NCBI GenBank assembly: GCA_946479075.1
Contig: CAMLDT010000017.1
Coordinates: forward strand, 1-28,106
Direction: 5' to 3'
DNA length: 28,106 nucleotides
Origin: an uncultured Polaromonas sp.
GTDB lineage: Bacteria > Pseudomonadota > Gammaproteobacteria > Burkholderiales > Burkholderiaceae
Positions 1 through 8,358 of the stretch are shown piece after piece. Within the stretch, counting starts at the first letter, position 1; every line of letters starts with the position of its first letter. Both the position numbers and the translations under genes were made by a program. Under the pieces are notes generated by a model. It worked only from the letters and a program-made list of their open reading frames with translations. It did no database searches and was not told the origin of the DNA.

Positions 1-392
1 GCAGGCATCACGCTGCGCCTGCGTGGTGCCTTTGACAGTAGGCGTAACGCCCCACTCCCCCCCCCCCGCCCTTCCCTTGCCCCGCTGGGCGATGGAAGGG
101 AGCCTCATGTGGCCGCGTGTGCTGCACTCGCGTGCAACCATGACGGCTTGTTGGGATTCGCGCAAGAGAATCGCTGCGCGCTTCTCTTGCTCCGGACTTT
201 TGTCCCCGCATTGGTTTTCTATCCCCCACCCGCCGGGCTGGGCCGAGGAGCGCAGCCGAAAACGGATCCGGGCGAGCGATTGTTTGAGCCGCAGGCGAGT
301 TCGAGCTCGACCCCGTTTTCGGCGAGCATCGCAGGCTGCCCGCAGCGAAGCGGAGGGACCCAGACCATCGGGTCGCCTTGCTTTTCGTTAGG

Positions 393-437
393 TTTCTTTG
401 GCGAGACAAAGAAAAGTAACTCGCCCGCCGGGGCGAG
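393..437. repeat. Two tandem hairpins in intergenic repeat
   Basis: TTTCTTTG (393-400) pairs perfectly with CAAAGAAA (407-414) around a 6-base loop. CTCGCCC (420-426) then pairs with GGGCGAG (431-437) around a 4-base loop. The surrounding text (gccgcaggcgag, gcagcgaagcgg, cgccggggcgagaccc) resembles a long intergenic repeat that I associate with Burkholderiales genomes. It may be a mobile palindromic element or a transcription end, but no gene ends directly at it. Confidence 0.6.
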
Positions 438-478
438 ACCCGGCTTGTTGGCGAACTACAGACGTTGGAGGCAAAGAA

Positions 479-504
479 GGCTTCGACAGGCTCAGCCCGA
501 ACGG
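479..504. repeat. REP-like intergenic motif
   Basis: The core CTTCGACAGGCTCAGCCCGA followed by ACGG matches a motif that recurs between genes in many proteobacteria, often as one arm of an inverted pair. Only one arm is seen in this window. The identification rests on recall of the motif, not on a search. Confidence 0.5.
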
Positions 505-572
505 TCCGTGGGTAGTCGACATCGGGCCCGGATCAATTTCGGAATGACAACCGAGAAAACGATTCGCTATTA

Positions 573-613
573 ATTCAATAGCTGCTTGTGCCCGCCAGAC
601 AAGGGCTGGAGCA
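573..613 (+). repeat. Comamonadaceae short intergenic repeat, copy A
   Basis: It contains the core AATAGCTGCTTG, then GCCCGCCAGACAAGGGCTGG and AGC. Its reverse complement aligns closely with copies at 18541-18588 and 21951-21998, more loosely with 15391-15428, and partly with 1271-1316. It lies about 45 bases downstream of the gpsA stop codon. Confidence 0.7.
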
Positions 614-656
614 CCAAAACACCCTCAACCCCAGCCAAGGCTGTCGGGTGAAAGCC

Positions 657-1712
657 CTAGGACAGCTCATCCGCCGGATCGCGCCCCATCAGCAGCGCCA
701 CCGCTTCGGCCGGCCGAATTTGCCCGTCCAGCAGGGCTACGACGGCTTCAGCGATGGGCATCTCCACACCCAGCCCCTGGGCGCGCTGCACCACGGTGCG
801 GGCACAGTACACGCCCTCGGCCACATGGCCCAGCGACTGCACCGCTTGCGCCAGCGTCTGCCCTTGCGCCAGCAACAGCCCGACCTGACGGTTGCGGCTC
901 AGGTCGCCGGTGGCGGTCAGCACGAGGTCGCCCAGGCCCGAGAGGCCGGTGAAGGTTTCGGCACGCGCCCCCAGCGCCAGGCCCAGCCGTGTCATTTCAG
1001 CCAGGCCGCGCGTGATCAGGGCCGCGCGGGCATTCAGCCCCAGGTTCAATCCGTCGCACAGGCCGGTGGCAATCGCCAGCACATTTTTGACGGCGCCACC
1101 GACTTCGACGCCCACGATGTCGTCGTTGGCGTAGACCCGCAGCGTCGGACCATGAAAGGCCGCCACCAGCGCGTCGCGCACTTCGGAATGTGCACTGGCA
1201 GCCACCAGCGCAGTCGGCTGGCCGCGTGCGACTTCCTGCGCAAAGCTCGGGCCGCTGAGCGCACCCGCTCTCAAATGAATAGCTGCCTGCGCCCGTATTT
1301 CATGGGCCAGCAGCCCAAAAGGCCTGGAAGTGGCGGGCGCATCGGCCAGCGGTGCCTCAAACCCCTTGCACAGCCAGGCCACCGGCGCGCTGACGCCCGC
1401 CAGGCGCTGCAACATGCCGCGCAGCCCCGCAATCGGTGTGGCGATGACGATCAGGTCCTGGCCTTCCAGCAAAGCTTCCAGCGAGGCATCCGTGCCGCCC
1501 GTCAGCCCCAGTGACGCAGGCAGCGCCAACCCCGGCAGATAGCGGGTGTTGACCCGTTGCGCCTGCAGGGCTGCCAGTTGTGCCGGATCGCGCGCCCACA
1601 GGCTGACCTGGTGCTGGGGCGACGAAGACGGGGACCGGGAAGCAGTTGCCCGCGCGGCACTGATGGCCAGGGCGGTGCCCCAGGCACCCGCGCCGAGAAC
1701 CGCAATTTTCAT
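657..1712 (-). CDS. gpsA: NAD(P)H-dependent glycerol-3-phosphate dehydrogenase GpsA
   Basis: GpsA reduces dihydroxyacetone phosphate to sn-glycerol-3-phosphate, the backbone precursor of membrane phospholipids, in the cytoplasm. The 351-residue product opens with the Rossmann motif [10 protein letters not shown] (residues 8-17). It has the substrate-domain blocks LSGPSFAQE (152-160), [22 protein letters not shown] and [11 protein letters not shown], all typical of the family. The reading frame is open further upstream, but the ATG at 1712 places the Rossmann motif at the N-terminus and lies 28 bases after secB. The protein is about 12 residues longer than E. coli GpsA. The extra residues, rich in Ser and Pro, lie around residues 22-33 between the first helix and HQVSLWARD. 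Residues 133-148 are encoded by DNA resembling the local short repeat. It is probably co-transcribed with secB. Confidence 0.96.
   Translation of the reverse strand: MKIAVLGAGAWGTALAISAARATASRSPSSSPQHQVSLWARDPAQLAALQAQRVNTRYLPGLALPASLGLTGGTDASLEALLEGQDLIVIATPIAGLRGMLQRLAGVSAPVAWLCKGFEAPLADAPATSRPFGLLAHEIRAQAAIHLRAGALSGPSFAQEVARGQPTALVAASAHSEVRDALVAAFHGPTLRVYANDDIVGVEVGGAVKNVLAIATGLCDGLNLGLNARAALITRGLAEMTRLGLALGARAETFTGLSGLGDLVLTATGDLSRNRQVGLLLAQGQTLAQAVQSLGHVAEGVYCARTVVQRAQGLGVEMPIAEAVVALLDGQIRPAEAVALLMGRDPADELS
1271..1316 (+). repeat. Partial copy B of the short repeat inside gpsA
   Basis: The core GAATAGCTGCCTGCGCCCG matches the repeat copies at 573-613 and 21951-21998 over about 17 of 19 positions. 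The remainder (TATTTCATGGGCCAGCAGCCC) matches only loosely. It lies in frame in gpsA and would encode residues 133-148. The match may be a true insertion or chance, because homologues usually carry a similar HE-x-x-AQ segment here. Confidence 0.4.
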
Positions 1713-1740
1713 GACGATGGCAGGGCGCGGCCGGCCGGGC

Positions 1741-2208
1741 TCACACGATGATTTGCGGGGTTTCCTGCGCGGCCGACGCAGCGGCGGCCTGCTGCTGCTC
1801 GAACATCGCCTGGAAGTTGATTTCAGCCAGGTTGACGGGCGGGAATCCGCCGCGCTGGATGACGTCGGCCACATTGCCGCGCAGGTAGGGAAAAACGATT
1901 TGCGGGCAGGCGATGCCCAGCACCGCATTGAGCTGCTCCGGCGGCATGTTGCGGATTTCAAAAATGCCGGCCTGTTTGGCCTCGACCATGAACACGGTCT
2001 TGTCCTCGATCTTGGTGTGCACAGTCGCGGTGACGCTGACTTCGTACAGGCCATCGGTGATCGGCAGGGCATCCACGCCAAGCTGGATGTCCACCGCAGG
2101 TTGCTCCTGGTTCAGCAGGATTTCCGGCGAGTTGGGCTGCTCCAGCGAGATGTCCTTGAGGTAGACGCGCTGGATCTGGAACACGGGATCAAGGTTGGCT
2201 TCGGCCAT
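1741..2208 (-). CDS. secB: Protein-export chaperone SecB
   Basis: SecB is a tetrameric cytosolic chaperone that keeps preproteins unfolded and hands them to SecA at the Sec translocon. The 155-residue product has the family blocks [19 protein letters not shown] near the start, then [22 protein letters not shown] and GGFPP, and ends in a Gln/Ala-rich tail. The ATG at 2208 is chosen because [13 protein letters not shown] is the usual N-terminus and a GAAAGAG ribosome-binding site lies just upstream. The open frame extends 15 codons further but adds nothing family-like. An intrinsic terminator sits only 26 bases upstream (2234-2263), between this gene and grxC. The gpsA start follows 28 bases after the secB stop. 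Confidence 0.97.
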   Translation of the reverse strand: MAEANLDPVFQIQRVYLKDISLEQPNSPEILLNQEQPAVDIQLGVDALPITDGLYEVSVTATVHTKIEDKTVFMVEAKQAGIFEIRNMPPEQLNAVLGIACPQIVFPYLRGNVADVIQRGGFPPVNLAEINFQAMFEQQQAAAASAAQETPQIIV

Positions 2209-2233
2209 GGTGACTCTTTCGGATTGCTTGGGG

Positions 2234-2263
2234 AAAAATAAAACCTGCTGCAAGCGCAGCAGG
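2234..2263 (-). terminator. Intrinsic terminator between grxC and secB
   Basis: On the minus strand CCTGCTGC and GCAGCAGG form a perfect 8-bp stem with a 4-base loop (2244-2263). The run TTTTATTTTT (2234-2243) follows immediately. This is a textbook intrinsic terminator shape just after grxC and 26 bases before the secB start codon, so it could also act as an attenuator. Confidence 0.85.
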
Positions 2264-2304
2264 CACAGCGCATTATCTCAGGGGACCCGCCGCGCTTCAG
2301 CGCT

Positions 2305-2562
2305 TCAGCCCTTGAGCAGCGGCAACAAACCGCCGCGGCCGTCCAGCGCCACCAGGTCGTCGCAACCGCCCACATGCGTGTCGCCGATGAAAATCTGCGG
2401 CACCGTGCGGCGGCCGGTGATCTCCATCATCTTCTGGCGCTCCGCCGGCTGCATGTCCACACGGATTTCCTCGATGGCCTCGACGCCACGCTGCTTGAGC
2501 AGTTGTTTGGCATGAATGCAGTAAGGACAGCTGGCGGTCAGGTACATCTTGACGGTTTGCAT
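2305..2562 (-). CDS. grxC: Glutaredoxin 3 (GrxC type)
   Basis: This is a small thiol-disulfide oxidoreductase that uses glutathione to reduce protein disulfides and to deglutathionylate proteins in the cytoplasm. The 85-residue product has the dithiol active site CPYC at residues 12-15, the cis-proline segment TVPQIFIG, and the glutathione-binding GGCDDL near the end. The length matches the family. A GGAGAT ribosome-binding site precedes the ATG at 2562. The gene lies between the rhodanese-like gene (35-base gap) and secB, an arrangement I recall as common in betaproteobacteria. An intrinsic terminator follows it. Confidence 0.95.
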   Translation of the reverse strand: MQTVKMYLTASCPYCIHAKQLLKQRGVEAIEEIRVDMQPAERQKMMEITGRRTVPQIFIGDTHVGGCDDLVALDGRGGLLPLLKG

Positions 2563-2597
2563 GGAATCTCCGGTCGGGTTCAGGGGCAGCCCGCGAA

Positions 2598-3008
2598 TCA
2601 GGCCTTCTCAAGAGGCAGGTTAGCCTCTTTCCACGATTTCAGCCCGCCGGCCAGGCATTGGGCCTGCTCGTAGCCGAGTTTTTTGGCCGTGGCCAGCGCC
2701 CGGCTGGCGCGGGCGCCGCTGGGGCACACCAGGATCAGCGGCAGGGCCTTGTTTTTGACGGCGGCCGGCAGTTTCTCTTCCAGCTGGCCCAGGGGAATAT
2801 TTTTCGCGCCGACCACATGGCCGGCGGCAAATTCCTCGGACTCGCTGACATCGATGACCACCGCCTTGTCGCGGTTGATCAACTGCACCGCCCCGGTGGC
2901 GCTCAGGGAGCCGGCCGCCATGCCGCTGGAAATCAGGGGCCAGAGCAGCATGCCGCCGGACGCCAGCGCTATGCCGATGAGCATCCAGTTGTCGATGAGA
3001 AATTTCAC
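2598..3008 (-). CDS. Membrane-anchored rhodanese-like sulfurtransferase
   Basis: The 136-residue product has one N-terminal membrane segment (about residues 6-27), followed by a single rhodanese domain: [20 protein letters not shown], then [10 protein letters not shown]. The catalytic-loop cysteine is C95 in CPSGARA. Rhodanese domains carry sulfur as a cysteine persulfide; the physiological acceptor is unknown. The start is GTG at 3008, supported by an AAGGA ribosome-binding site six bases upstream. It is the first gene of the run rhodanese-grxC-secB-gpsA and is divergent from gpmA. With glutaredoxin next door it may serve thiol or sulfur homeostasis at the membrane, which is inference. Confidence 0.9.
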   Translation of the reverse strand: MKFLIDNWMLIGIALASGGMLLWPLISSGMAAGSLSATGAVQLINRDKAVVIDVSESEEFAAGHVVGAKNIPLGQLEEKLPAAVKNKALPLILVCPSGARASRALATAKKLGYEQAQCLAGGLKSWKEANLPLEKA

Positions 3009-3167
3009 GTTAAGTCCTTCGGGGTTATGCAGTTAATCGCTGATTTTAGAATGCAGGGCTGGGCACAGCCGCTTGCGCTTCGCCGCCAGCGCGGGTTTTC
3101 CGCGGTTCTACCGCTTTTTCCAGTTGCCCACTGCCCTCTTTTTTCACCTTTTTCAACCGCGTCAACC

Positions 3168-3911
3168 ATGTACAAACTTGTGCTCATCCGCCACGGCGAA
3201 TCCACCTGGAACCTTGAAAACCGTTTTACCGGCTGGGCCGATGTGGATCTCACACCCACCGGCGTAAAGCAGGCCATCGCGGCCGGCCAGTTGCTCAAGG
3301 CAGAGGGTTATGACTTCGACATCGCCTACACCAGCGTGCTCAAGCGCGCCACGCGCACGCTCTGGCACACGCTTGACGAGATGGACCGCACCTGGCTGCC
3401 GGTGGTGCATAGCTGGCGCCTCAACGAGCGGCACTATGGCGCGCTGCAGGGCCTGAACAAGGCCGAGACCGCCAAAAAATACGGCGACGAACAGGTGCTG
3501 GCCTGGCGCCGCAGTTATGACACGCCGCCGCCGCCGCTGACGCAGGACGACGAGCGCTGGGAAGGCCGGGATCCGCGCTACGCCAAATTGAAAGCCGGCG
3601 AGGCCCCGCTGACCGAATGCCTGAAGGACACGGTGGCCCGTGTGCTGCCCTTCTGGAACGAGTCCATGGCGCCGGCCATTCGCGCCGGCAAGCGCATCGT
3701 GGTGGCTGCGCACGGCAACTCGATACGCGCGCTGGTCAAATACCTCGACGATATTTCGGACCAGGACATTGTTGGCCTGAACATTCCCAACGGCATCCCG
3801 CTGGTCTACGAACTTGACGCCGACCTCAAGCCGCTGCGCCACTACTACCTGGGCGACGGCGAGGCCATCGCCAGGGCGGCAGCGGCCGTGGCGGCCCAGG
3901 GCAAGTCCTGA
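3168..3911 (+). CDS. gpmA: 2,3-bisphosphoglycerate-dependent phosphoglycerate mutase
   Basis: GpmA interconverts 3-phosphoglycerate and 2-phosphoglycerate in glycolysis and gluconeogenesis through a phosphohistidine. The 247-residue product has the catalytic RHGES motif with H9, [10 protein letters not shown], the acid residue E87 in LNERHYG, and the second histidine H182 in AAHGNS. The length fits the cofactor-dependent class (about 250 residues). The open frame begins much earlier, but [12 protein letters not shown] at 3168 is the family N-terminus and the upstream part is intergenic. No strong ribosome-binding site is seen. The gene is divergent from the rhodanese-like gene, with 159 bases between the starts. 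Confidence 0.97.
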   Translation: MYKLVLIRHGESTWNLENRFTGWADVDLTPTGVKQAIAAGQLLKAEGYDFDIAYTSVLKRATRTLWHTLDEMDRTWLPVVHSWRLNERHYGALQGLNKAETAKKYGDEQVLAWRRSYDTPPPPLTQDDERWEGRDPRYAKLKAGEAPLTECLKDTVARVLPFWNESMAPAIRAGKRIVVAAHGNSIRALVKYLDDISDQDIVGLNIPNGIPLVYELDADLKPLRHYYLGDGEAIARAAAAVAAQGKS

Positions 3912-4091
3912 GTCCTCCCCACCCCAGGCCGCTTGCGGCATGTCAAGCGCGGGTAAAGAGGCGCCCCGCGTGCGACATTTTCCGCAGCGCCGCGGCCTCC
4001 GCGGGAACTGCAGGCCAGCCGCCGCCTCCAAGGTGTATATTGATTCCAATTCTGTGACAACTGCCTTAAATCAAGGCGAATGAGGGTGTTT

Positions 4092-5528
4092 ATGGGTCAG
4101 AAACTCAAGATTGCAGGCTGGATTTCCATCGGCGCGGTGGCCGGAGCCCTGACAACGGTGCAACTGCAGGCCGTCGCACGCGGCGGGCTGGCCCCGCTGC
4201 CGCTTGAAGAGTTGCAACAACTGGCCGCGGTGTTCGGCATGGTCAAGACCGACTATGTGGAACCGGTCGATGAAAAGAAACTGATTTCCGACGCCATCTC
4301 GGGCATGGTTTCCAGCCTGGATCCGCATTCGGTGTATTTCGACAAGAAATCGTTCAAGGAATTCCGCGAAGGCACCAGCGGCCGCTTTGTCGGCGTCGGC
4401 ATTGAAATCGCGCAGGAGGACGGGCTGGTCAAGGTGGTTTCACCGATCGAAGGCTCACCCGCCGACCGCGCCGGTCTCAAGCCCAACGACCTGATCACCA
4501 AGATCGACGATACCGCCGTCAAGGGCCTGTCCCTCAACGAAGCCGTCAAAAAGATGCGCGGCGAGCCCAAGACCAAGGTCGTGCTGATGATTTTCCGCAA
4601 GGATGAAAACCGCACCTTCCCGGTCACCATCACGCGCGAGGAAATCCGCACCCAGTCGGTGCGCAGCAAGGTGGTCGAGCCCGGCTACGCGTGGATCCGC
4701 CTGAGCCAGTTCCAGGAACGCACGGTGGAAGATTTCGTCACCAAGCTCGAACAGATCTACAAGCAGGAGCCCAACCTGAAAGGGCTGGTGCTGGACCTGC
4801 GCAACGACCCGGGTGGCCTGCTTGACGCTGCCGTCGCGGTGTCCTCGGCCTTCCTGCCGGAAAACGTCACCGTGGTGTCCACCAACGGCCAGTTGCCCGA
4901 GAGCAAGTTCACCTACAAGGCCGCGCCGGAGTTTTACCAGCGCCGCAATGCGGCCGACCCGCTCAAGCGCCTGCCGGCTGCCGTCAAGAGCGTGCCTCTG
5001 GTGGTGCTGGTCAATGAAGGCTCGGCCTCGGCCAGCGAAATCGTGGCGGGCGCGTTGCAGGATTACAAACGCGCCACCATCATGGGCAACCAGACCTTCG
5101 GCAAGGGTTCGGTGCAAACCGTCCGTCCGCTGGGGCCGGACACCGGCCTGAAACTCACGACGGCGCGTTATTACACCCCCAGCGGAAAGTCCATCCAGGC
5201 CAAGGGCATCGTGCCTGACGTGATGGTGGACGAAACCCTGGAAGGCAGCCCGTTCGCCGTCCTGCGCACGCGGGAGGCCGACCTGGAGAAACACCTGGCC
5301 AGCGGCCAGGGCGCCGAAGTCAAGGATCCGGGCCGTGAAAAAGCCCGCGAGGAAGCGCTCAAGCGCCTGGAAGAAGAATCCAAGAAGAGCCCCGAGCAGC
5401 GCCGTCCCCCCGAGTTCGGCAGCGACAAGGATTTCCAGCTCGCGCAGGCCCTGAACCAGCTCAAGGGGCGGCCGGTGCTTGTGAGCAAGTCCATGGTCGA
5501 GCGCAAGGAAGAGAAAAAGGAAAACTGA
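4092..5528 (+). CDS. ctpA: C-terminal processing peptidase (S41 family, CtpA/Prc-like)
   Basis: This is a periplasmic serine protease that trims or degrades proteins from their C-terminus, often acting on cell-wall enzymes and lipoproteins. The 478-residue product has an N-terminal signal/anchor segment (about 7-27) and a PDZ domain (about 97-185, GVGIEI...GSPADRAGLKPNDLI). The peptidase core includes GLVLDLRNDPGG. The Ser-Lys dyad is S313 in SASASE and K338 in FGKGSV, with D324 eleven residues after the serine as in E. coli Prc. The C-terminal tail is charged and Glu/Lys-rich. I chose the ATG at 4092 because GAGG lies just before it; an in-frame ATG at 4080 is possible and adds four residues. 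It sits between gpmA and the MoeB-like gene, an order I recall from other Burkholderiales. Confidence 0.94.
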   Translation: MGQKLKIAGWISIGAVAGALTTVQLQAVARGGLAPLPLEELQQLAAVFGMVKTDYVEPVDEKKLISDAISGMVSSLDPHSVYFDKKSFKEFREGTSGRFVGVGIEIAQEDGLVKVVSPIEGSPADRAGLKPNDLITKIDDTAVKGLSLNEAVKKMRGEPKTKVVLMIFRKDENRTFPVTITREEIRTQSVRSKVVEPGYAWIRLSQFQERTVEDFVTKLEQIYKQEPNLKGLVLDLRNDPGGLLDAAVAVSSAFLPENVTVVSTNGQLPESKFTYKAAPEFYQRRNAADPLKRLPAAVKSVPLVVLVNEGSASASEIVAGALQDYKRATIMGNQTFGKGSVQTVRPLGPDTGLKLTTARYYTPSGKSIQAKGIVPDVMVDETLEGSPFAVLRTREADLEKHLASGQGAEVKDPGREKAREEALKRLEEESKKSPEQRRPPEFGSDKDFQLAQALNQLKGRPVLVSKSMVERKEEKKEN

Positions 5529-5615
5529 TCTGCTGCACGCCCGAACGGGCCGCCCGCGCGGCCGTCTCCGGCGTGCTGCCAGCAGTGTCTGCGCCACCGC
5601 GCGCCGGGCCGCTCC

Positions 5616-6368
5616 ATGAACGATAGCCAGCTGCTGCGGTATTCCCGCCACATCCTCCTCGACGAAATCGGCGTGGAGGGACAAAACGCACTTTTATCCT
5701 CCCACGCCCTGATCATCGGTGCCGGTGGCCTGGGTTCTCCCGTCGCCCTGTACCTGGGCAGCGCCGGCGTGGGCCGGATCACCGTTGTGGACCATGACCG
5801 CGTCGATGCCACCAACCTGCAGCGGCAGATTGCCCATACCATGGCGCGTGTGGGCGAGTTCAAGGCCGAGTCGGTGCGGCAGGCCGTGGCTGCCATCAAT
5901 CCCGATGTGCAGCTGATTCCCGTCACCACCCGCGCCGATGAAGCCCTGCTGGACACCTTGCTGCCCGAGGCCGATGTGGTGCTCGACTGTTGCGACAATT
6001 TCGCCACCCGCCAGGCCATCAACCGCGCCTGTGTGAAACACGGCAAGCCATTGGTGTCAGGGGCCGCCATTCGTTTTGACGGTCAGGTCTCGGTGTACGA
6101 CCCGCGCGACCGGGCGTCGCCCTGTTATGCATGCGTCTTTCCGCCGTCTGATGCGGTGGAGGAAGCCTTATGCGCCACCATGGGCGTGTTTGCGCCGCTG
6201 GTTGGCATGGTGGGCACGGTGCAGGCTGCGGAAGCGCTCAAGCTGCTGTGTGGTGTGGGCCAGCCGCTGACAGGCCGGCTGCTGATGGTGGACGGCCGCA
6301 ACCTGGACTGGAGCCAGGTGCGCATCCCGCGCAACCCGGCCTGCCCCGTCTGCCGCGCGCCTACCTGA
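5616..6368 (+). CDS. moeB: MoeB/ThiF/HesA-family sulfur-carrier adenylyltransferase
   Basis: Enzymes of this family use ATP to adenylate the C-terminal glycine of small sulfur carriers such as MoaD or ThiS, for molybdopterin or thiamine synthesis. The 250-residue product has the nucleotide loop GAGGLGSP (35-42) and D60 plus R70/Q71 in the NLQRQI block. It also has the DCCDN motif (124-128), a catalytic-type cysteine C186 in CATMG, and zinc ligands C170/C173 and C243/C246. It lacks the C-terminal rhodanese domain of longer homologues. Whether the partner is MoaD or ThiS cannot be told from context, so the symbol is provisional. The last 8 bases overlap the convergent AsmA-like gene. Confidence 0.85.
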   Translation: MNDSQLLRYSRHILLDEIGVEGQNALLSSHALIIGAGGLGSPVALYLGSAGVGRITVVDHDRVDATNLQRQIAHTMARVGEFKAESVRQAVAAINPDVQLIPVTTRADEALLDTLLPEADVVLDCCDNFATRQAINRACVKHGKPLVSGAAIRFDGQVSVYDPRDRASPCYACVFPPSDAVEEALCATMGVFAPLVGMVGTVQAAEALKLLCGVGQPLTGRLLMVDGRNLDWSQVRIPRNPACPVCRAPT

Positions 6369-8358
6369 CGGCGCTGTCGGGAATACGCGATGCTGCGCGC
6401 GGCGCAGCCGCCTGCTGGATCACCTGCCTGCAATCGGCGTTCTGGCCGGGACCGGTTTCGATGGTGGCGGCCAGCGCCAGCAGGGGGTTGATGGCGGCCA
6501 GCGCCAGTGCAATGCCGGCCCGGCCGGCCAGCGCCCCCTTGTCGGGGGACGCCGTGGGCGCGCCGAAGGTGCCCCCAATGGTCAGGGGCGAACGCAGGCT
6601 CAGGATGCTGGCATCCTTGGGCGAGGGCTCCAGCCGGATATTCAGGGTTTCGTCGGCCAGGCTGACCGTGCCCGAGCCGTCGATGACCGTGTCCACGGTA
6701 TCGAGCACGATGGCCTTGCTGGTCATCAGGCCCTTTTGCACGTCAAACGCCGCGGCAGCGCAGCGCAAACGCACATTGCGGTCACCCCGCACCAGAAACT
6801 TGATGATCTCGCCACCGTCCAGGCCCATGAATTCCAGCAGGATGTTGCTGATTTCACCGCTGCCCATCAGAAAGGCCACGTTGCCGGACGAGGTCGCGAG
6901 TACCTGGGCCGCAGATCCGCCAGTGCCCTTGAGGTCCACCTGGCCGCTGATCCTGCCGAGGCTGCTCCGGGTGGTTTCAACGGTTGGAAAGAGTTTGTTC
7001 AGCTCAAGGGCCCGCGCGTCGAGCCGGGTCTCGATGACGGCCGGCGATGCGGCGCTGTTGATGGCCAGGCGCCCTGCCAGCTCGCCCCCAGCCACACCGA
7101 GCTTGAGCGGATCAAGCTGCAGCACACCCTTGTCCAGGTTGATGTTCACACTCAGGCGATCCAGCGGGAGTGCCTGAACGTGCTCGATTCGGGCGGCGCT
7201 GTAGGACACCTTCGCATCCATGGCTTTCAGGCGCGCAAAATCGAGCTGGGTGTCGGGCAGGACCTTGCCGGCACGCGCCGGCCGTTTTGGCGTGGCCGCA
7301 GCAGCCTGCGCCATGGCGGGCGGCGCATTGCCGGATGACAGACCGATGATCGGCCCCAAATCCTCGAAGTCGAGCAGGCGCGACTGGACCTGGCCGGTCA
7401 GCGAGGGCACCGGTTTGGCGTTGGTGAAGGTGAGTGCACCCTGGATATCGGATTTGCCCAGCACACCCTTGATGTCGCTGACAGCCCAGCTCAGGCCCTC
7501 CTTGCGGAGCTGGCCCGCGAGTTTGTACGGCGGCGTGCCCGGCAACACCACCCCCACCAGCGTGTAGAGGTCTTCGAGACTGCGGCCTTGCAGTTCAAAC
7601 TTCGCGTCGATGGCGCCAAACTCGGCAAGGTTGGTGATGGCGCCGCTTGCCTTGAGCCGCGTGTGGCCGGCCGCAGCGTCTATTTCCATGGGAAAGCTGC
7701 CATCGGTATCGGCACTCAGTTGCAACACGCCGCCGGTCCGTCCCTGCGCCGTGAAAGCCTCGCCTTTCCATTTGCCGCGGGCCTTGTAGCTCAGCGGCAA
7801 TTCGGCGGCAGATTCCGCGCCCAGCGCAAACTCGGCCTGGATGTCTGCGCCTTCGGCCCTTGCCAGGTAGCGCAGGACGCCCTGGTCCACCAGCAACTGA
7901 CCGATCACCGGGACGGTGCTTTCATCCGACGTGTCCTTGCCGAAAGCCCAGGTCCGCTTGCCATCGGCTTCGATCTGCAGTCCTAGTTCGGGCTTTTTCA
8001 GGCTCACCAGTGGCAGCTCAATACGGCCGAGAAAAAGAGGCCAAAGCCGCACCTGGATTTCGGCCGCCTCGGCCCTCACAAGATACGGATCGCGCGCCCA
8101 GGAGGGGTTGGCAAATTCAATCCCGTCGGCAAGCACGCGCACGGTCCGGCCCAGCTTGACATCCAGCTGGCGGGTGATTGCAAATGTTCGTCCGGTCTTG
8201 TCACTGACATAACGATTGAGTGAGCCGCGCAAGGTATCCCACGGAAAAAACACCACCCCCAGCACCAGCACCACCAACAACAGTGCGCCAGCCGCGGCTA
8301 CCCTGCGCCACAGGGGCGAACGATGCCATGATGCGGCGGCTTGGGAAAAAACATTCAT
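6361..8358 (-). CDS. AsmA family inner-membrane protein
   Basis: AsmA-like proteins are anchored in the inner membrane with a large periplasmic body and are linked to lipid transport and outer-membrane assembly. The 665-residue product has a basic N-terminus and one membrane segment (about residues 24-40). The family opening is SLNRYVSDKTGRTFAI with later blocks VRLWPLFLGRIELP and LTFTNAKPVPSLTGQVQS. The C-terminal part contains the AsmA repeats typical of the family. The ATG at 8358 is chosen because it puts the membrane anchor near the N-terminus; no clear ribosome-binding site precedes it. The 3' end overlaps the MoeB-like gene tail to tail by 8 bases. It appears to be a single-gene unit. 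Confidence 0.9.
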   Translation of the reverse strand: MNVFSQAAASWHRSPLWRRVAAAGALLLVVLVLGVVFFPWDTLRGSLNRYVSDKTGRTFAITRQLDVKLGRTVRVLADGIEFANPSWARDPYLVRAEAAEIQVRLWPLFLGRIELPLVSLKKPELGLQIEADGKRTWAFGKDTSDESTVPVIGQLLVDQGVLRYLARAEGADIQAEFALGAESAAELPLSYKARGKWKGEAFTAQGRTGGVLQLSADTDGSFPMEIDAAAGHTRLKASGAITNLAEFGAIDAKFELQGRSLEDLYTLVGVVLPGTPPYKLAGQLRKEGLSWAVSDIKGVLGKSDIQGALTFTNAKPVPSLTGQVQSRLLDFEDLGPIIGLSSGNAPPAMAQAAAATPKRPARAGKVLPDTQLDFARLKAMDAKVSYSAARIEHVQALPLDRLSVNINLDKGVLQLDPLKLGVAGGELAGRLAINSAASPAVIETRLDARALELNKLFPTVETTRSSLGRISGQVDLKGTGGSAAQVLATSSGNVAFLMGSGEISNILLEFMGLDGGEIIKFLVRGDRNVRLRCAAAAFDVQKGLMTSKAIVLDTVDTVIDGSGTVSLADETLNIRLEPSPKDASILSLRSPLTIGGTFGAPTASPDKGALAGRAGIALALAAINPLLALAATIETGPGQNADCRQVIQQAAAPRAASRIPDSAVR

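Larger units (their letters stand above)
1..656. other. Gene-free, repeat-rich intergenic region
   Basis: I find no convincing coding region here. The open frames in this stretch have no recognisable domain and read through palindromes. It holds a run of 11 C at 57-67, a 10-bp inverted repeat (CCGAAAACGG at 256-265 and CCGTTTTCGG at 313-322), two tandem hairpins at 393-437, a common proteobacterial intergenic motif at 479-504 and a Comamonadaceae-type repeat at 573-613. The first 50 bases could be the end of a neighbouring gene, but nothing identifies one. Confidence 0.6.

Noticed and set aside
23..573. Plus- and minus-strand open frames in the first 600 bases
   Set aside because: They run through palindromic repeats, carry no domain and have low-complexity Arg/Ser/Pro translations.
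1713..2081. N-terminal extension of gpsA by 123 codons
   Set aside because: The extension reads through secB in another frame and is Ser/Arg-rich. The family N-terminus [12 protein letters not shown] begins at 1712.
3162..4049. A 295-codon open frame on the minus strand
   Set aside because: It is antisense to gpmA, whose catalytic residues are all present.
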